64,000 nucleotides of DNA, taken from assembly GCA_023038255.1 (NCBI GenBank), contig CP082927.1:1068146-1132145 (forward strand), read 5' to 3'. Positions 50,895 to 60,043 of this stretch are shown in pieces. This DNA comes from Candidatus Peribacteria bacterium (GTDB lineage Bacteria; Patescibacteriota; Gracilibacteria; Peribacterales; Peribacteraceae). Within the stretch, counting starts at the first letter, position 1, and each line of letters opens with the position of its first letter. A program made the translations under genes and the position numbers. The notes under the pieces are model-generated. The model saw only the letters and a program-made list of their open reading frames with translations. It did not search any database and was not told the DNA's origin.

Positions 50895-52493
50895 ATGACT
50901 ACCTTTCGCCAGTCCCTCTGGGACGCACGTTACGTTTTGATGGTTGCCGGAGCCGTTCTGGCTTTCAAAGCTGTTTTTATCCTGCTGTCGTCCATCAAAG
51001 GGCTCTCACTGACCAGCTGGATTATTGATGATGCATTCATTGAAATGGCGGTCTCACAGAATATCGCCCTAGGGTACGGCTTCACCTACGACTTCGTCCA
51101 TCCCACAACCGGGTCCCCGTTTTTGTGGACGTATCTGATGTCGCTGTGCTTCATGCTGTTCAATCAGGCACTGGCGGTCAAAGCCTCTCTGATCTTCTCC
51201 GGATTCTTCGCATCACTCGCAACCATCGTTGTGTATGTCTTCACGCTGCACATCACCCGTCACAAGACAGCAGCATGGCTCGCATTTCTGATGGCGACTT
51301 TTTCCGGCAATGCATTTCTGGAAGCGGTGAACGGTATGGACACCGCCAGCTTCACATTCTTCACTGTCCTTGCTTTTGCACTCTACGCAGGCGTGTGGAC
51401 GGAGCGTTTGACCCCCATGAAACGCGGACTGGTTACCGGTGTTGCGGTCGCCCTTGCACTCATGACACGCGGTGACGGTATTTTTGTGGCAGGCACCATC
51501 GGCCTCATGCAGCTCATCCAGATTGCCCGTGCATCGGACAGAAAATCAGCAATCCGTCTTCTGATCGGCTTTATGGCAACAGCATTCATCGGCTGGGCTG
51601 TCATAACTATCTGGCAGATTTCTGTGACCGGCTCACCGTTTCTGGCAAACCAGATCGGACGGCGCGAAATCTCTCTGGCGTGGCATCAGTTCTCGTTCGA
51701 AAACTTTGAGCTGCTCCGCTACCTGCGGATTGTCATCTGGAATACATTCGAACTGGAACAGCTCTTCACCGTTGCAACAGGCTCCACGCTCCTCTGTCTG
51801 GTCGCGCTGATGTATGGGTACGTGCGCAAAGAAACACGGGAAGCGGCAATCATCACCACCATCTACCTCGTCAGCTTCTGCGGTGCGCTTGTGGCGTATC
51901 AGTGGTATTTCGCGGACTTCCACGGTCTGCGCTACATCAATCCCACAGCGCATCTGTTCTTTATTTTTATCGCCTGGATGTTTGTGCAGTTGTTTACCGG
52001 CAAAAAAGCGCGGATTCCTCTGGGCATCGGCACGCTGGCGGTAGTAATCCTCTCGCTCTACGCCTTTTACGATCTGTCGAACAAAATGCCCTGGGGTCAC
52101 CGCATGAGCATTCTTGCGCGACCATCAGCAGAAGATATTGCCGACTTGTGGGAACCGATTGAATGGATAAAGACCAACGTCCCCGAAGGCAGCGTCCTCG
52201 GCATCCGCGATCATGGCCGCATTGCACTCTTTACGGGCGTGCCCATTCAGGATATTGCCGGGAATATCGACCCGAACATTCCCGCCCTTCTAAAAGAACC
52301 CGATGCCGGCGCCAAGCTCAAGCAGTATTTCCGCGACCGGAATGTGGATTATCTCTTCCTGCTCCGGGAAGGAAAGCGACAGGATAAGATCTATGTCACC
52401 ATCTATGACAACTTTGAGCTTGAAATGATTCCCGAAGCATCGCGCCTGGATTCCATCCTCTATAGGATCGCCTGGGAGAAGATGGACCTGTAA
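50895..52493 (+). CDS. GT-C type membrane glycosyltransferase-like protein
   Basis: A 532-residue protein with about ten membrane segments. The first extracytoplasmic loop has SWIIDDAFIEMAVSQNIALGYGFTYDFVHPTTGSPFLW. This Asp-Asp and TxGxxxxW layout is typical of GT39/ArnT-like enzymes, which move a sugar from a prenyl carrier. A ~130-residue soluble C-terminal part (ADLWEPIEWIKTNVPEGSVLGIRDHGRIALF) is a domain often seen in this group. It is divergent from the ABC transporter and 11 nt before asnB. Confidence 0.82.
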   Translation: MTTFRQSLWDARYVLMVAGAVLAFKAVFILLSSIKGLSLTSWIIDDAFIEMAVSQNIALGYGFTYDFVHPTTGSPFLWTYLMSLCFMLFNQALAVKASLIFSGFFASLATIVVYVFTLHITRHKTAAWLAFLMATFSGNAFLEAVNGMDTASFTFFTVLAFALYAGVWTERLTPMKRGLVTGVAVALALMTRGDGIFVAGTIGLMQLIQIARASDRKSAIRLLIGFMATAFIGWAVITIWQISVTGSPFLANQIGRREISLAWHQFSFENFELLRYLRIVIWNTFELEQLFTVATGSTLLCLVALMYGYVRKETREAAIITTIYLVSFCGALVAYQWYFADFHGLRYINPTAHLFFIFIAWMFVQLFTGKKARIPLGIGTLAVVILSLYAFYDLSNKMPWGHRMSILARPSAEDIADLWEPIEWIKTNVPEGSVLGIRDHGRIALFTGVPIQDIAGNIDPNIPALLKEPDAGAKLKQYFRDRNVDYLFLLREGKRQDKIYVTIYDNFELEMIPEASRLDSILYRIAWEKMDL

Positions 52494-52504
52494 GCTGGGT
52501 TGGT

Positions 52505-54334
52505 ATGTGCGGAATTGCAGGATTTGCCGGCGAAGATGACGTGCGGATGCAGCGGATGGTTCAGTGCCTGAAACACCGCGGTCCGGATGGCGATGCCGTT
52601 GTCGTAGCACCAGGTGCAACGCTCGGTCATGCTCGTCTGGCGATTCTCGATCCCCGGCCAGTGGGCGACCAGCCGATGTGGAACGATGCCCGCACAGCGG
52701 TAATTGTCTTTAACGGAGAAATTTTCAACTTCCGCAGACTGATTGCTGAGGAAAACCTGAGCTGCAAAACCGGAACCGATACGGAAGTGCTGCTCAAGCT
52801 CTACGACCGCTACGGCATGGATTTTGTACAGCGGCTGATTGGCATGTTTGCCTTTGGCATCTATGACATTACCACCCGTACCTGGTACATCACGCGTGAT
52901 AGTTCGGGTATCAAGCCGCTCTACGTCAGCTACCCGCAGGGCAAGCTGCATTTTGCCTCGGAGATGCGGACGCTCATCAGCGCACTGCCCCAGAAGCCCG
53001 CCATCAACTACACCGCACTCTCGCAGTACCTGAGGCTCCAGTATGTACCGGGCCCGCAGACGCTGTGCGAGGGCATTGAATCACTGCCGCCTGGAACGAT
53101 TCTCACCTGGTCCGCCAAAGGAGAAGCGCGCAGAACGTTTACACCCGCTGTTGATGCGCCGACGTTTACATCAAAGCAGGATTTTAAAAAACGCTTCCCG
53201 CAGATGATGAGCGATGCCGTGAAGGATCACCTCATTTCGGATAAGCCGGTCGGCATTTTCTTAAGCGGCGGCATGGACTCCTCCATCGTCCTGCACCACA
53301 TGGCGGAACATGCGCAAAAACCGATCAGCACCTTTACCGTCCGGTTTGAAGCAACAGAATCTGAAGGGGCAAAACGGTTCAATACCGATGCCGATCTCGC
53401 AAAGAGAACAGCCGCACACTACGGCACAGACCACCACGAACTGCTCCTGACCGCCGATCTCTTCCGCGAGCACTATAAAGATACCGCCCGGGCACTGGAT
53501 CTGCCGAATGCGGATTCGGTTTCAGTTGCTCAATATCTGCTCTCCAAAGAAGCCAAGAAACATGTCGACGTTATTTTGAACGGTGCCGGTGGTGACGAGC
53601 TGTTTGGAGGGTATCCGCGCTATCGCATCGCACACATTCTCGAAAAATTCCGCAGTGTTCCGCCACCCCTCCGCTCACTCGTCGGGGGTGCGCTTGGCAA
53701 CCCGCGCGATGTCCTTGCCATGAGTCCGGGTCCGGAACTGGCAGAACGTTTACTTGCGAGATCCATTCCCGAAACATCGGCGATTGTGAAGGGAGACTGG
53801 TTCAAACCCGAAGCAACGACCGAGCTCTTCGAGCAGCGATTTGAGCCTCTCCGGAAAAAGGATGATGTCCGTGCTTTCATGGAATTCGACCGCGGCCTCT
53901 GGCTCGTTGATGAGTCTTTGAAGTTAGCCGATGCCACGACGATGGCGTTTGGTGTCGAAGGCCGTGTTCCATTCCTGGACCCGCGCATTATTGCTGCATC
54001 GCACGCCACGAAAACCGGCTGGCACCTCTCAATGAAACATACGAAGGTTCTTCTGAAAGACACCTACCGCTCCATTCTTCCGGAGCACCTGTTCACCCTC
54101 GATAAAGCCAGCTTCTATCCACCACTCGCCAAGTGGATCCGCCGTGAAACGGCACCCTTGGTGGAAGAAATGCTCGCCAACAAGCACATTCAGGAACTCT
54201 TCGATGTCGATGCTGTGCGCGACGTCTTTGAGAAGCACAAAGCTCACACACAGTACGGCCTGCATTCTCTGTCGACACTGATGCAGCTGAGTCACTGGTT
54301 TGAAACCGTGTACGATGCCCCTGCTGCATCATGA
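52505..54334 (+). CDS. asnB: Asparagine synthase (glutamine-hydrolysing)
   Basis: A 609-residue enzyme. The N-terminal Ntn-type glutaminase begins MCGIAGFAGEDD with nucleophile Cys2, and has LGHARLAILD and FNGEIFNFRRL. The synthetase domain has the P-loop GIFLSGGMDSSIVLHHM, GAGGDELFGGYPRYR, and LADATTMAFGVEGRVPFLDPRI. In polysaccharide clusters such proteins often amidate a sugar uronate or an aminoacyl group, so free asparagine may not be the product. It overlaps the next gene by 4 nt. Confidence 0.92.
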   Translation: MCGIAGFAGEDDVRMQRMVQCLKHRGPDGDAVVVAPGATLGHARLAILDPRPVGDQPMWNDARTAVIVFNGEIFNFRRLIAEENLSCKTGTDTEVLLKLYDRYGMDFVQRLIGMFAFGIYDITTRTWYITRDSSGIKPLYVSYPQGKLHFASEMRTLISALPQKPAINYTALSQYLRLQYVPGPQTLCEGIESLPPGTILTWSAKGEARRTFTPAVDAPTFTSKQDFKKRFPQMMSDAVKDHLISDKPVGIFLSGGMDSSIVLHHMAEHAQKPISTFTVRFEATESEGAKRFNTDADLAKRTAAHYGTDHHELLLTADLFREHYKDTARALDLPNADSVSVAQYLLSKEAKKHVDVILNGAGGDELFGGYPRYRIAHILEKFRSVPPPLRSLVGGALGNPRDVLAMSPGPELAERLLARSIPETSAIVKGDWFKPEATTELFEQRFEPLRKKDDVRAFMEFDRGLWLVDESLKLADATTMAFGVEGRVPFLDPRIIAASHATKTGWHLSMKHTKVLLKDTYRSILPEHLFTLDKASFYPPLAKWIRRETAPLVEEMLANKHIQELFDVDAVRDVFEKHKAHTQYGLHSLSTLMQLSHWFETVYDAPAAS

Positions 54335-55497
54335 ACATCCTCCAGATAACCGACGGCCTGCCTCCTGCGGTTCTTGGCGGATCGGGACGCATAGTGTGGG
54401 AAATATCCAGAGGACTCACGCATAAAGGACATACTGTCTCCATTCTCACTTGTGCAAAACCGGGCGTGTTTCCTGCAGAAAAAGACGGCATTTCCATCCG
54501 GACATTCCCGCCACTCCCCCAGCGCTTCGCCCACTACCGCAGTGTCTTTTCCGGAAGGCGCGCACGGGAAATCATGCGTCACATCCATGCAGTCAAACCC
54601 GATGTCATCCATGCACATCTCCTCGCCGGACAGGCGGGTTACGCCTGGATTCCGCTGGCACGCAAAGCCGGCATCCCGGTGATTGTGACCTGCCACGATG
54701 TCATGAATATCGCCTGCGGCCGCGTGATGCCGGACGATACACACATCTGGCTCAAGGATCTAAAGCGTCTGCGCTGGAGCTGGAATCCGTTCCGCACGAT
54801 GATGATCCGCAACATTCTCATGACACACTGCACGGTCCTGACGGTGAGCGATGCACTGCGCACCTGGATGGAACAGTTCGGATACCGCAATCTGCGGACG
54901 GTGCATAACGGGGTTGATCTGTCATTCTGGGAAGAGAAGCAGACAAAAGAAAAAGCACGCGCCACCCTCGGATTACCACAAGACAAAACACTATTCCTGC
55001 TCGCAGGCAGACTCGGGATTGATAAAGGCATTGTGCCGGTCAATGCAGCACTTCCGGAAGATGCACATCTGATTGCTGCAGGCATTCTGAGTGAACCGAT
55101 TTTTGATCATCTGGGAGACCGGCTCCACCGCTTCAACAATCAGTCCGCCGAGGAAATGCGGACGCTCTACACCGCCTGCGATGTCTCACTGGTCCCATCA
55201 CTTTGTCTGGACTGCTTCCCGACCATCTGCCTGGAATCCATGGCGTGCGAACGTCCGGTCATAGGAACGACGATGGGCGGAGCCCGCGAATCGGTAGTAG
55301 AAGGACTGTCGGGCTGGATTCTGAATCCAGAAAATACAGACACTTTCCGCGCAACAATGCAGTGGTGCATGGACCATCCCGATGAAACCGCAGCCATGGG
55401 GAAAGCCGGACGGAATCATATGAAAAGCCATTTCTCGATGGAAAAGATGATTGAAACACTGGAGGGGATCTACACAAAACATCAGAAGGACTCCTGA
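54331..55497 (+). CDS. Glycosyltransferase family 4-like
   Basis: A 388-residue GT-B enzyme: MNILQITDGLPPAVLGGSGRIVWEISRGL, an HAHLLAGQAGYAW block, FLLAGRLGIDKGIVPVNAAL, and LVPSLCLDCFPTICLESMACERPVIGTTMGGARESVVEGLSGWIL with the EX7E-type Glu pair region. It retains the anomeric configuration of the donor. It follows asnB with a 4-nt ATGA overlap. Confidence 0.91.
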   Translation: MNILQITDGLPPAVLGGSGRIVWEISRGLTHKGHTVSILTCAKPGVFPAEKDGISIRTFPPLPQRFAHYRSVFSGRRAREIMRHIHAVKPDVIHAHLLAGQAGYAWIPLARKAGIPVIVTCHDVMNIACGRVMPDDTHIWLKDLKRLRWSWNPFRTMMIRNILMTHCTVLTVSDALRTWMEQFGYRNLRTVHNGVDLSFWEEKQTKEKARATLGLPQDKTLFLLAGRLGIDKGIVPVNAALPEDAHLIAAGILSEPIFDHLGDRLHRFNNQSAEEMRTLYTACDVSLVPSLCLDCFPTICLESMACERPVIGTTMGGARESVVEGLSGWILNPENTDTFRATMQWCMDHPDETAAMGKAGRNHMKSHFSMEKMIETLEGIYTKHQKDS

Positions 55498-55506
55498 TCC
55501 TTACCC

Positions 55507-55535
55507 TTAACCTTCCTCTGAACCTTCCGTATACT
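55507..55535 (+). promoter_or_regulatory. Leaderless-type promoter of the cupin-HldA gene
   Basis: TTAACC at 55507-55512, 17-nt spacer, TATACT at 55530-55535, then 6 nt to the ATG at 55542. It sits in the 44-bp gap after the GT4 gene and starts the heptose operon. Confidence 0.7.
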
Positions 55536-55541
55536 TCCGCC

Positions 55542-56888
55542 ATGGATGCTCCTATTAACGACGACTCAAAAAAGCCCTACTTCCGCGCCAGTGAGGTCTA
55601 CAAAGTCCCGAAAGTCTGGGGCGAAGAACACTGGATTGTGAATAAAGAATACTGCGGTAAGAAGCTTGTCCTGAAAAAAAACATGCGCTGCAGTATTCAT
55701 CAGCACAAAGAAAAGGATGAGGTGTTTTACGTCCTCAAGGGCAAGGTGCTTCTGGAGCTTGCAAAGGAAACCTTCACCCTTCTGCCGGGAGATTTTGTCC
55801 ATGTGAAGCGTAATACACCACACCGTTTTACGGGACTAGAAGCGAGTGAGATTATGGAGTTTTCCACTACGCACAAAGAGGAGGACAGTTACCGGATCAA
55901 GGAATCCGGCCATGTAGATGAAGACCGTTTTGAGCGTGAGAAAAAAGTGCTAAACAGTTTCCCAAAAGCATCGGTCCTGGTCGTAGGAGATGTCATGCTT
56001 GATTCCTATATTATCGGCGCAGTAGATCGCGTGTCTCCTGAAGCCCCAATCCCTGTTGTCCAGTTCAGGTCCGAATATCAGGTGCCCGGAGGGGCAGCCA
56101 ATGCCGCACGCAACGTGGCGGCACTCGGAGGAAAGGCGACGGTCATTGGCGTCATTGGCGATGATGCGTACGGAAAGACACTGCAATCCATCCTCAAAAA
56201 AGAAGGCGTGAATGCCATACTTCTGAAAGACAGCTCCCGCCACACCATCCGCAAAGAACGTATTCTGGGAGGCAGCCACCAGCTCCTGCGACTCGATTAT
56301 GAAAGCACGCATACACTCAGCACCGCACTGGAAAAATCAGTGCTGCAGGAAATCGCCAAGGGGCTAAAAACCTGCGATGTCCTGCTGCTCTCGGATTATG
56401 CAAAGGGACTCCTCTCCCCCTCCCTCATCAAGAAATGTATCGCGATGGCAGCCAAGGCAAAGGTTCCGGTTATTGTAGACCCCAAGCCACGTGACACGTC
56501 CTACATGCAGTGCCTGAAAGGTGCCACGCTAATTACACCGAACAAAAAAGAGGCCGCTGTACTGACCGGGAAAGACGATCTCACACCCGAAAAAATGTGT
56601 GCTGCACTCTCCAAAGAACTAGGAGGAAGCGTCCTTGTCACACTCGGAGAGCACGGCATGCTGTTGATGGAAAAAGGAAAGAAGGCACAGGTCTTTCCGG
56701 CTCTCACACAGGAAGTGGCCGACGTCTCCGGAGCCGGCGATACGGTTGCCGCAACACTCGCTCTCGCACTGGCATCCGACACAAGCCTGACCGACGCTGC
56801 AGATCTGGCAAATCGTGCCGCAAGCATCGTGGTCCGGAAGGCCGGTACTGCAACCGCCACCGCCGAAGAGCTCGCTTCCACCCTGTAA
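55542..56888 (+). CDS. Fused cupin and D-glycero-beta-D-manno-heptose-7-phosphate kinase
   Basis: A 448-residue fusion. Residues ~20-115 are a phosphomannose-isomerase-type cupin (WGEEHWIVNKEYCGKKLVL, SIHQHKEKDEVFYVLKGKVLLEL, LLPGDFVHVKRNTPHRFTGL), whose His residues could bind a metal. Residues ~140-448 are a PfkB/ribokinase-type kinase like HldA: VLVVGDVMLDSYIIGAVDRVSPEAPIPVV, GGAANAARNVAALGG, VDPKPRDTSYMQC and the catalytic DVSGAGDTVAAT. The kinase makes heptose 1,7-bisphosphate. The cupin may isomerise or bind the sugar phosphate; in the usual pathway GmhA, not seen here, forms the heptose 7-phosphate. Confidence 0.9.
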   Translation: MDAPINDDSKKPYFRASEVYKVPKVWGEEHWIVNKEYCGKKLVLKKNMRCSIHQHKEKDEVFYVLKGKVLLELAKETFTLLPGDFVHVKRNTPHRFTGLEASEIMEFSTTHKEEDSYRIKESGHVDEDRFEREKKVLNSFPKASVLVVGDVMLDSYIIGAVDRVSPEAPIPVVQFRSEYQVPGGAANAARNVAALGGKATVIGVIGDDAYGKTLQSILKKEGVNAILLKDSSRHTIRKERILGGSHQLLRLDYESTHTLSTALEKSVLQEIAKGLKTCDVLLLSDYAKGLLSPSLIKKCIAMAAKAKVPVIVDPKPRDTSYMQCLKGATLITPNKKEAAVLTGKDDLTPEKMCAALSKELGGSVLVTLGEHGMLLMEKGKKAQVFPALTQEVADVSGAGDTVAATLALALASDTSLTDAADLANRAASIVVRKAGTATATAEELASTL

Positions 56889-56890
56889 TC

Positions 56891-57883
56891 ATGTCGCCTC
56901 TGCACGCGCTGCTTCTGGATCGGGATGGCACGCTCATTGAAGACCAGGGCAATACCAATGATGTCCATCATCTGGCTTTTTTGCCGCACGTGGTAACGGG
57001 GCTGAAGCGTCTGGCGAAAGCAGGCCTGCGGCTTTTCATCATCACCAATCAATCCTGCATCGGCAGGGGCGATGTGCCAGAGGCGCAATTTCTGTCCTTC
57101 CAGAAAGAGCTGACAGAGAGATTGGCAACCGACGATATCATCATTGAACACACGTTCTATTGCCCCCACAATACAGATGCAGGCTGCGACTGCCGCAAGC
57201 CCAAAGCAGGACTCTGGCATCAGCTGCAGCGAGCATATCCGGATATACACTCAGCAGGCGTCCTGATGGTGGGAGACAAAGATGCCGATATCGGATTCGG
57301 GAAAGCAATCAATGCCCGGACGGTGCGACTGTCTTCTTCCGAATACCCGGTCACCATTCCATCCGATGACACAGTTACAGATATGGATGAACTGGCGGAC
57401 ATGCTGTTTGAGGAAGCTGGTGAGCGTGTTCTGAGCATAGATGCAGCAGCGGATTTTGTACGAACGGCTCAGAAAGAAGGAAAGAAAGTGGTCACCACAA
57501 ACGGCAGTTTCGACCTGTTCCACCCCGGTCATCTGTTCCTACTGAGCGAAGCACGGAAACATGGCGATCTGCTGATAGTCGGTGTAAACAGCAACGCATC
57601 AGTCAAACGCTACAAAGGCCCCGACCGCCCGATTGATGACGAACACACCCGCGCCCTCCATGTCGCCTTCCATGCCGATGCTGTTTTTGTCTTTGATGAC
57701 GACGATCCGCGCGAGTGGCTGAAAGTCATCCGCCCCGACGTGCATGCGAATGCAGAAACATACGGCGCAAACTGCATCGAAGCTCCTGTGGTGAAAGAGA
57801 TCGGTGCGGAACTGGTACTGATTCCGGTCAAAAAAGAGCTCGGATCAACCACCGAAAAACTTGCCCGTACCCCCCGCGCATGA
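56891..57883 (+). CDS. Fused heptose bisphosphate phosphatase (GmhB) and heptose-1-phosphate adenylyltransferase (HldE2)
   Basis: A 330-residue fusion starting MSPLHALLLDRDGTLIED. Residues ~5-150 are a HAD phosphatase with nucleophile DRDGT, FIITNQSCIGRGDV, and the GmhB zinc-loop block HTFYCPHNTDAGCDCRKPKAGL. Residues ~195-330 are a nucleotidyltransferase: VTTNGSFDLFHPGHLFLL with the HxGH site, VGVNSNASVKRYKGPDRPI and GSTTEKLAR. Together they turn heptose 1,7-bisphosphate into ADP-heptose. It follows the kinase gene by 2 nt and overlaps the heptosyltransferase by 4 nt. The start at 56891 is fixed by the HAD motif. Confidence 0.92.
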   Translation: MSPLHALLLDRDGTLIEDQGNTNDVHHLAFLPHVVTGLKRLAKAGLRLFIITNQSCIGRGDVPEAQFLSFQKELTERLATDDIIIEHTFYCPHNTDAGCDCRKPKAGLWHQLQRAYPDIHSAGVLMVGDKDADIGFGKAINARTVRLSSSEYPVTIPSDDTVTDMDELADMLFEEAGERVLSIDAAADFVRTAQKEGKKVVTTNGSFDLFHPGHLFLLSEARKHGDLLIVGVNSNASVKRYKGPDRPIDDEHTRALHVAFHADAVFVFDDDDPREWLKVIRPDVHANAETYGANCIEAPVVKEIGAELVLIPVKKELGSTTEKLARTPRA

Positions 57884-58989
57884 AGACGATTCTCTGGGCA
57901 CTGGCCACGTTTATCTGCTCTCCTTTTTTACTGCTAACCACTAGAAAAAAGGCAGAAAAACCACACAAGATTCTGGTAATCCGTTTCGGAAAAATCGGCG
58001 ATCTTGTGGCAACTACCCCCATCATCCGTGCACTGAAAGAACGGCAGCCGCAAGCGGACATTTATGTCCTCTGCCGGACATCGTGTGCAGCCGTCCTCCG
58101 CAACAATCCTTTCATTCATACGGTCCACACGTACGATGAAAAAACCGACCGCCGCGCACTCCTGAGACGTTTCCGCAGAGAGCGGTTCGACTGGGTGATA
58201 AGCGTCATGCCCGATGCATTCGCATCCATCATCGGCATCTGGTCAGGGGCGCCCGTGCGCAGCAATACCATCTCTAGCGTCCACGGCATACTCGTCAGAG
58301 TCCTCAGCCTGTTCAGCACACACACCCTGCACTACGGATTCCATCAATCGACCTTCACACATCAGATGAAGATTCTGCAGGCACTCCATCTGGAACCTAT
58401 TCCCTACAAGCTCGACATTTTCCCGGGCACCGATGACGTCGCGACTGCCACGCAGTGGATGGAACAGTCTACAGTGAAACCCAAACATTTCGTTGTCCTG
58501 AACCCGACTGCAGGAAACGGCATCAAGGAATGGCCGGTCGAAAAATGGGCGGAGCTGGCTGGCCGGATTCATGCAGATTATGCAATGCCGGTTGTCCTTT
58601 CCACACTGGACCAATCCGTCATTCAGGAGATCCGCACGCACCTCTCACCCGAGGTTGTAGCTGTCGATGCATCAACACTGAACCTGCACCAGGCCGCGGT
58701 GGTCTACGGCAACGCTGCTGCGTTTGTCTCGGTCGATACGGGGCCGCTCTATATAGCAGAAGCAATGCAGGCGCCTATTGCCGCCATGGTCGGACCTGTC
58801 GATCCGGTCGAACAGATGCCTCCACCCTCAAGCCGCGTCATCCACGTTCCCCCACCCGCAGGCACAGTGCCCTGGGTCTTCATCGCAAAGACGCCGCGCA
58901 CCGGAACAGACGAGCAACTGCGTGCAAGCAGAGAGACAACCGTCGACAGTGTCTGGGATGCACTGAGTCGGTTACTCGGGAAGCAATAA
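57880..58989 (+). CDS. Glycosyltransferase family 9 (heptosyltransferase-like)
   Basis: A 369-residue GT-B enzyme after a short hydrophobic N-terminus (TILWALATFICSPFLLL) that may anchor it. GT9 blocks are ILVIRFGKIGDLVATTPIIRALKERQPQA, FDWVISVMPDAFAS, VLNPTAGNGIKEWPVEKWAEL and FVSVDTGPLYIAEAMQAPIAAMVGPVDP. It would transfer heptose from ADP-heptose. Translation is coupled to the GmhB-HldE2 gene. Its 3' end overlaps the convergent hldD gene by 18 nt. Confidence 0.93.
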   Translation: MKTILWALATFICSPFLLLTTRKKAEKPHKILVIRFGKIGDLVATTPIIRALKERQPQADIYVLCRTSCAAVLRNNPFIHTVHTYDEKTDRRALLRRFRRERFDWVISVMPDAFASIIGIWSGAPVRSNTISSVHGILVRVLSLFSTHTLHYGFHQSTFTHQMKILQALHLEPIPYKLDIFPGTDDVATATQWMEQSTVKPKHFVVLNPTAGNGIKEWPVEKWAELAGRIHADYAMPVVLSTLDQSVIQEIRTHLSPEVVAVDASTLNLHQAAVVYGNAAAFVSVDTGPLYIAEAMQAPIAAMVGPVDPVEQMPPPSSRVIHVPPPAGTVPWVFIAKTPRTGTDEQLRASRETTVDSVWDALSRLLGKQ

Positions 58990-59895
58990 GCCGCTTTCGA
59001 AGTAATCCTGTACACCGGATAAAAGCGTAAATGCAGGATCATATCCGAGCTTTTCCTGCGTGGGGACAATGTCCGCCTGCGTGAAATTCTGGTACGAGCC
59101 CACGTAGGGGTTCTCAATATAATCCGGTGGCAGACTGAGCCCAAGCGTTGCATTGAGCGCATCGATGATCGCATTGAACGTCACTGCGGTGCCAGTACCG
59201 ACGTTATAGATGCCGCTGGCTTCGTGACCGACCGCAAGCGCACACAGGTTCGCCTGCACTACATCTTTTACATACACCTGATCCCGCTTCTGGGTTCCAT
59301 CAAAAAAGATCCGGGGGTTCTTCCCCTCTCTCATTTGCTGTGCGAGTTGATAGATCATACTGGCCATATGCTTCTTGCGGCTTTCGCCGGGACCGTAGAC
59401 ATTGAAATACCGAAGACCGATGATCTTGATAGGGGGCTCCGGAAGCAGTCCGCGAACTATCCGGTCCATCGCAAGCTTGGAGTGACCATAGATATTCACC
59501 GGCTCTTCGCCAACACCCACCGTCTGCGGCGCAGCACTATTGCCGTACGTTCCCGCAGAAGACGCATAGATCACATTCGTCCCGTGTTCAATCGCCCAGT
59601 CGAGCACATACTGAAACGCATCGCGGTTGTGGCGCATCATGAATGCTTCATCGGTCACAGTAGTATCGGTGCAGGCTGCTTCATGAAAAACTGCATCAAA
59701 ACGCTCCGTTAAACCTGTCCAAAAGGACTCCTCACTCACATCCGCAGACACGGTTTTTCCGCGGAAATCATGGAGCACAGCATGTCTATCCGGCATATGC
59801 CAGTCGACAATAGTGACGTTATGCCCGTTTTGCTCAAGAGAAACTGCCAATTGCGAGCCAACAAAGCCGGCACCTCCTGTTACAAGGATTCTCAT
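58972..59895 (-). CDS. hldD: ADP-L-glycero-D-manno-heptose 6-epimerase
   Basis: A 307-residue SDR with HldD-specific blocks: [43 protein letters not shown] (compare HQGACSDTT), VIYASSAGTYGNS, IYGHSKLAMDR with YxxxK, LRYFNVYGPGESRKKHMASMIYQL and RDQVYVKDVVQANLC. It inverts C6 of ADP-heptose, the last step before GT9. It is on the opposite strand, tail to tail with the GT9 gene. No clear promoter box was found before its ATG. Confidence 0.92.
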   Translation of the reverse strand: MRILVTGGAGFVGSQLAVSLEQNGHNVTIVDWHMPDRHAVLHDFRGKTVSADVSEESFWTGLTERFDAVFHEAACTDTTVTDEAFMMRHNRDAFQYVLDWAIEHGTNVIYASSAGTYGNSAAPQTVGVGEEPVNIYGHSKLAMDRIVRGLLPEPPIKIIGLRYFNVYGPGESRKKHMASMIYQLAQQMREGKNPRIFFDGTQKRDQVYVKDVVQANLCALAVGHEASGIYNVGTGTAVTFNAIIDALNATLGLSLPPDYIENPYVGSYQNFTQADIVPTQEKLGYDPAFTLLSGVQDYFESGLLLPE

Positions 59896-60043
59896 ATAAT
59901 ATGGGGTAAATACAGGCCAAATACTGCCGGCTTGCCCGGCGTAGCTCGCAAGCGAAGTCGGGTTACGAGAATATCCATGGAATCAGCATACCGGCGGGAA
60001 AAAATCTGTCGAGAAACCGCCTGCCCCCTGCTACCATGCCTTT

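Noticed and set aside
50087-51028. 313-codon plus-strand open frame across the ABC transporter and the divergent promoter region
   Set aside because: It is antisense to the ABC ATPase/permease and runs through both divergent starts; highly charged shadow translation.
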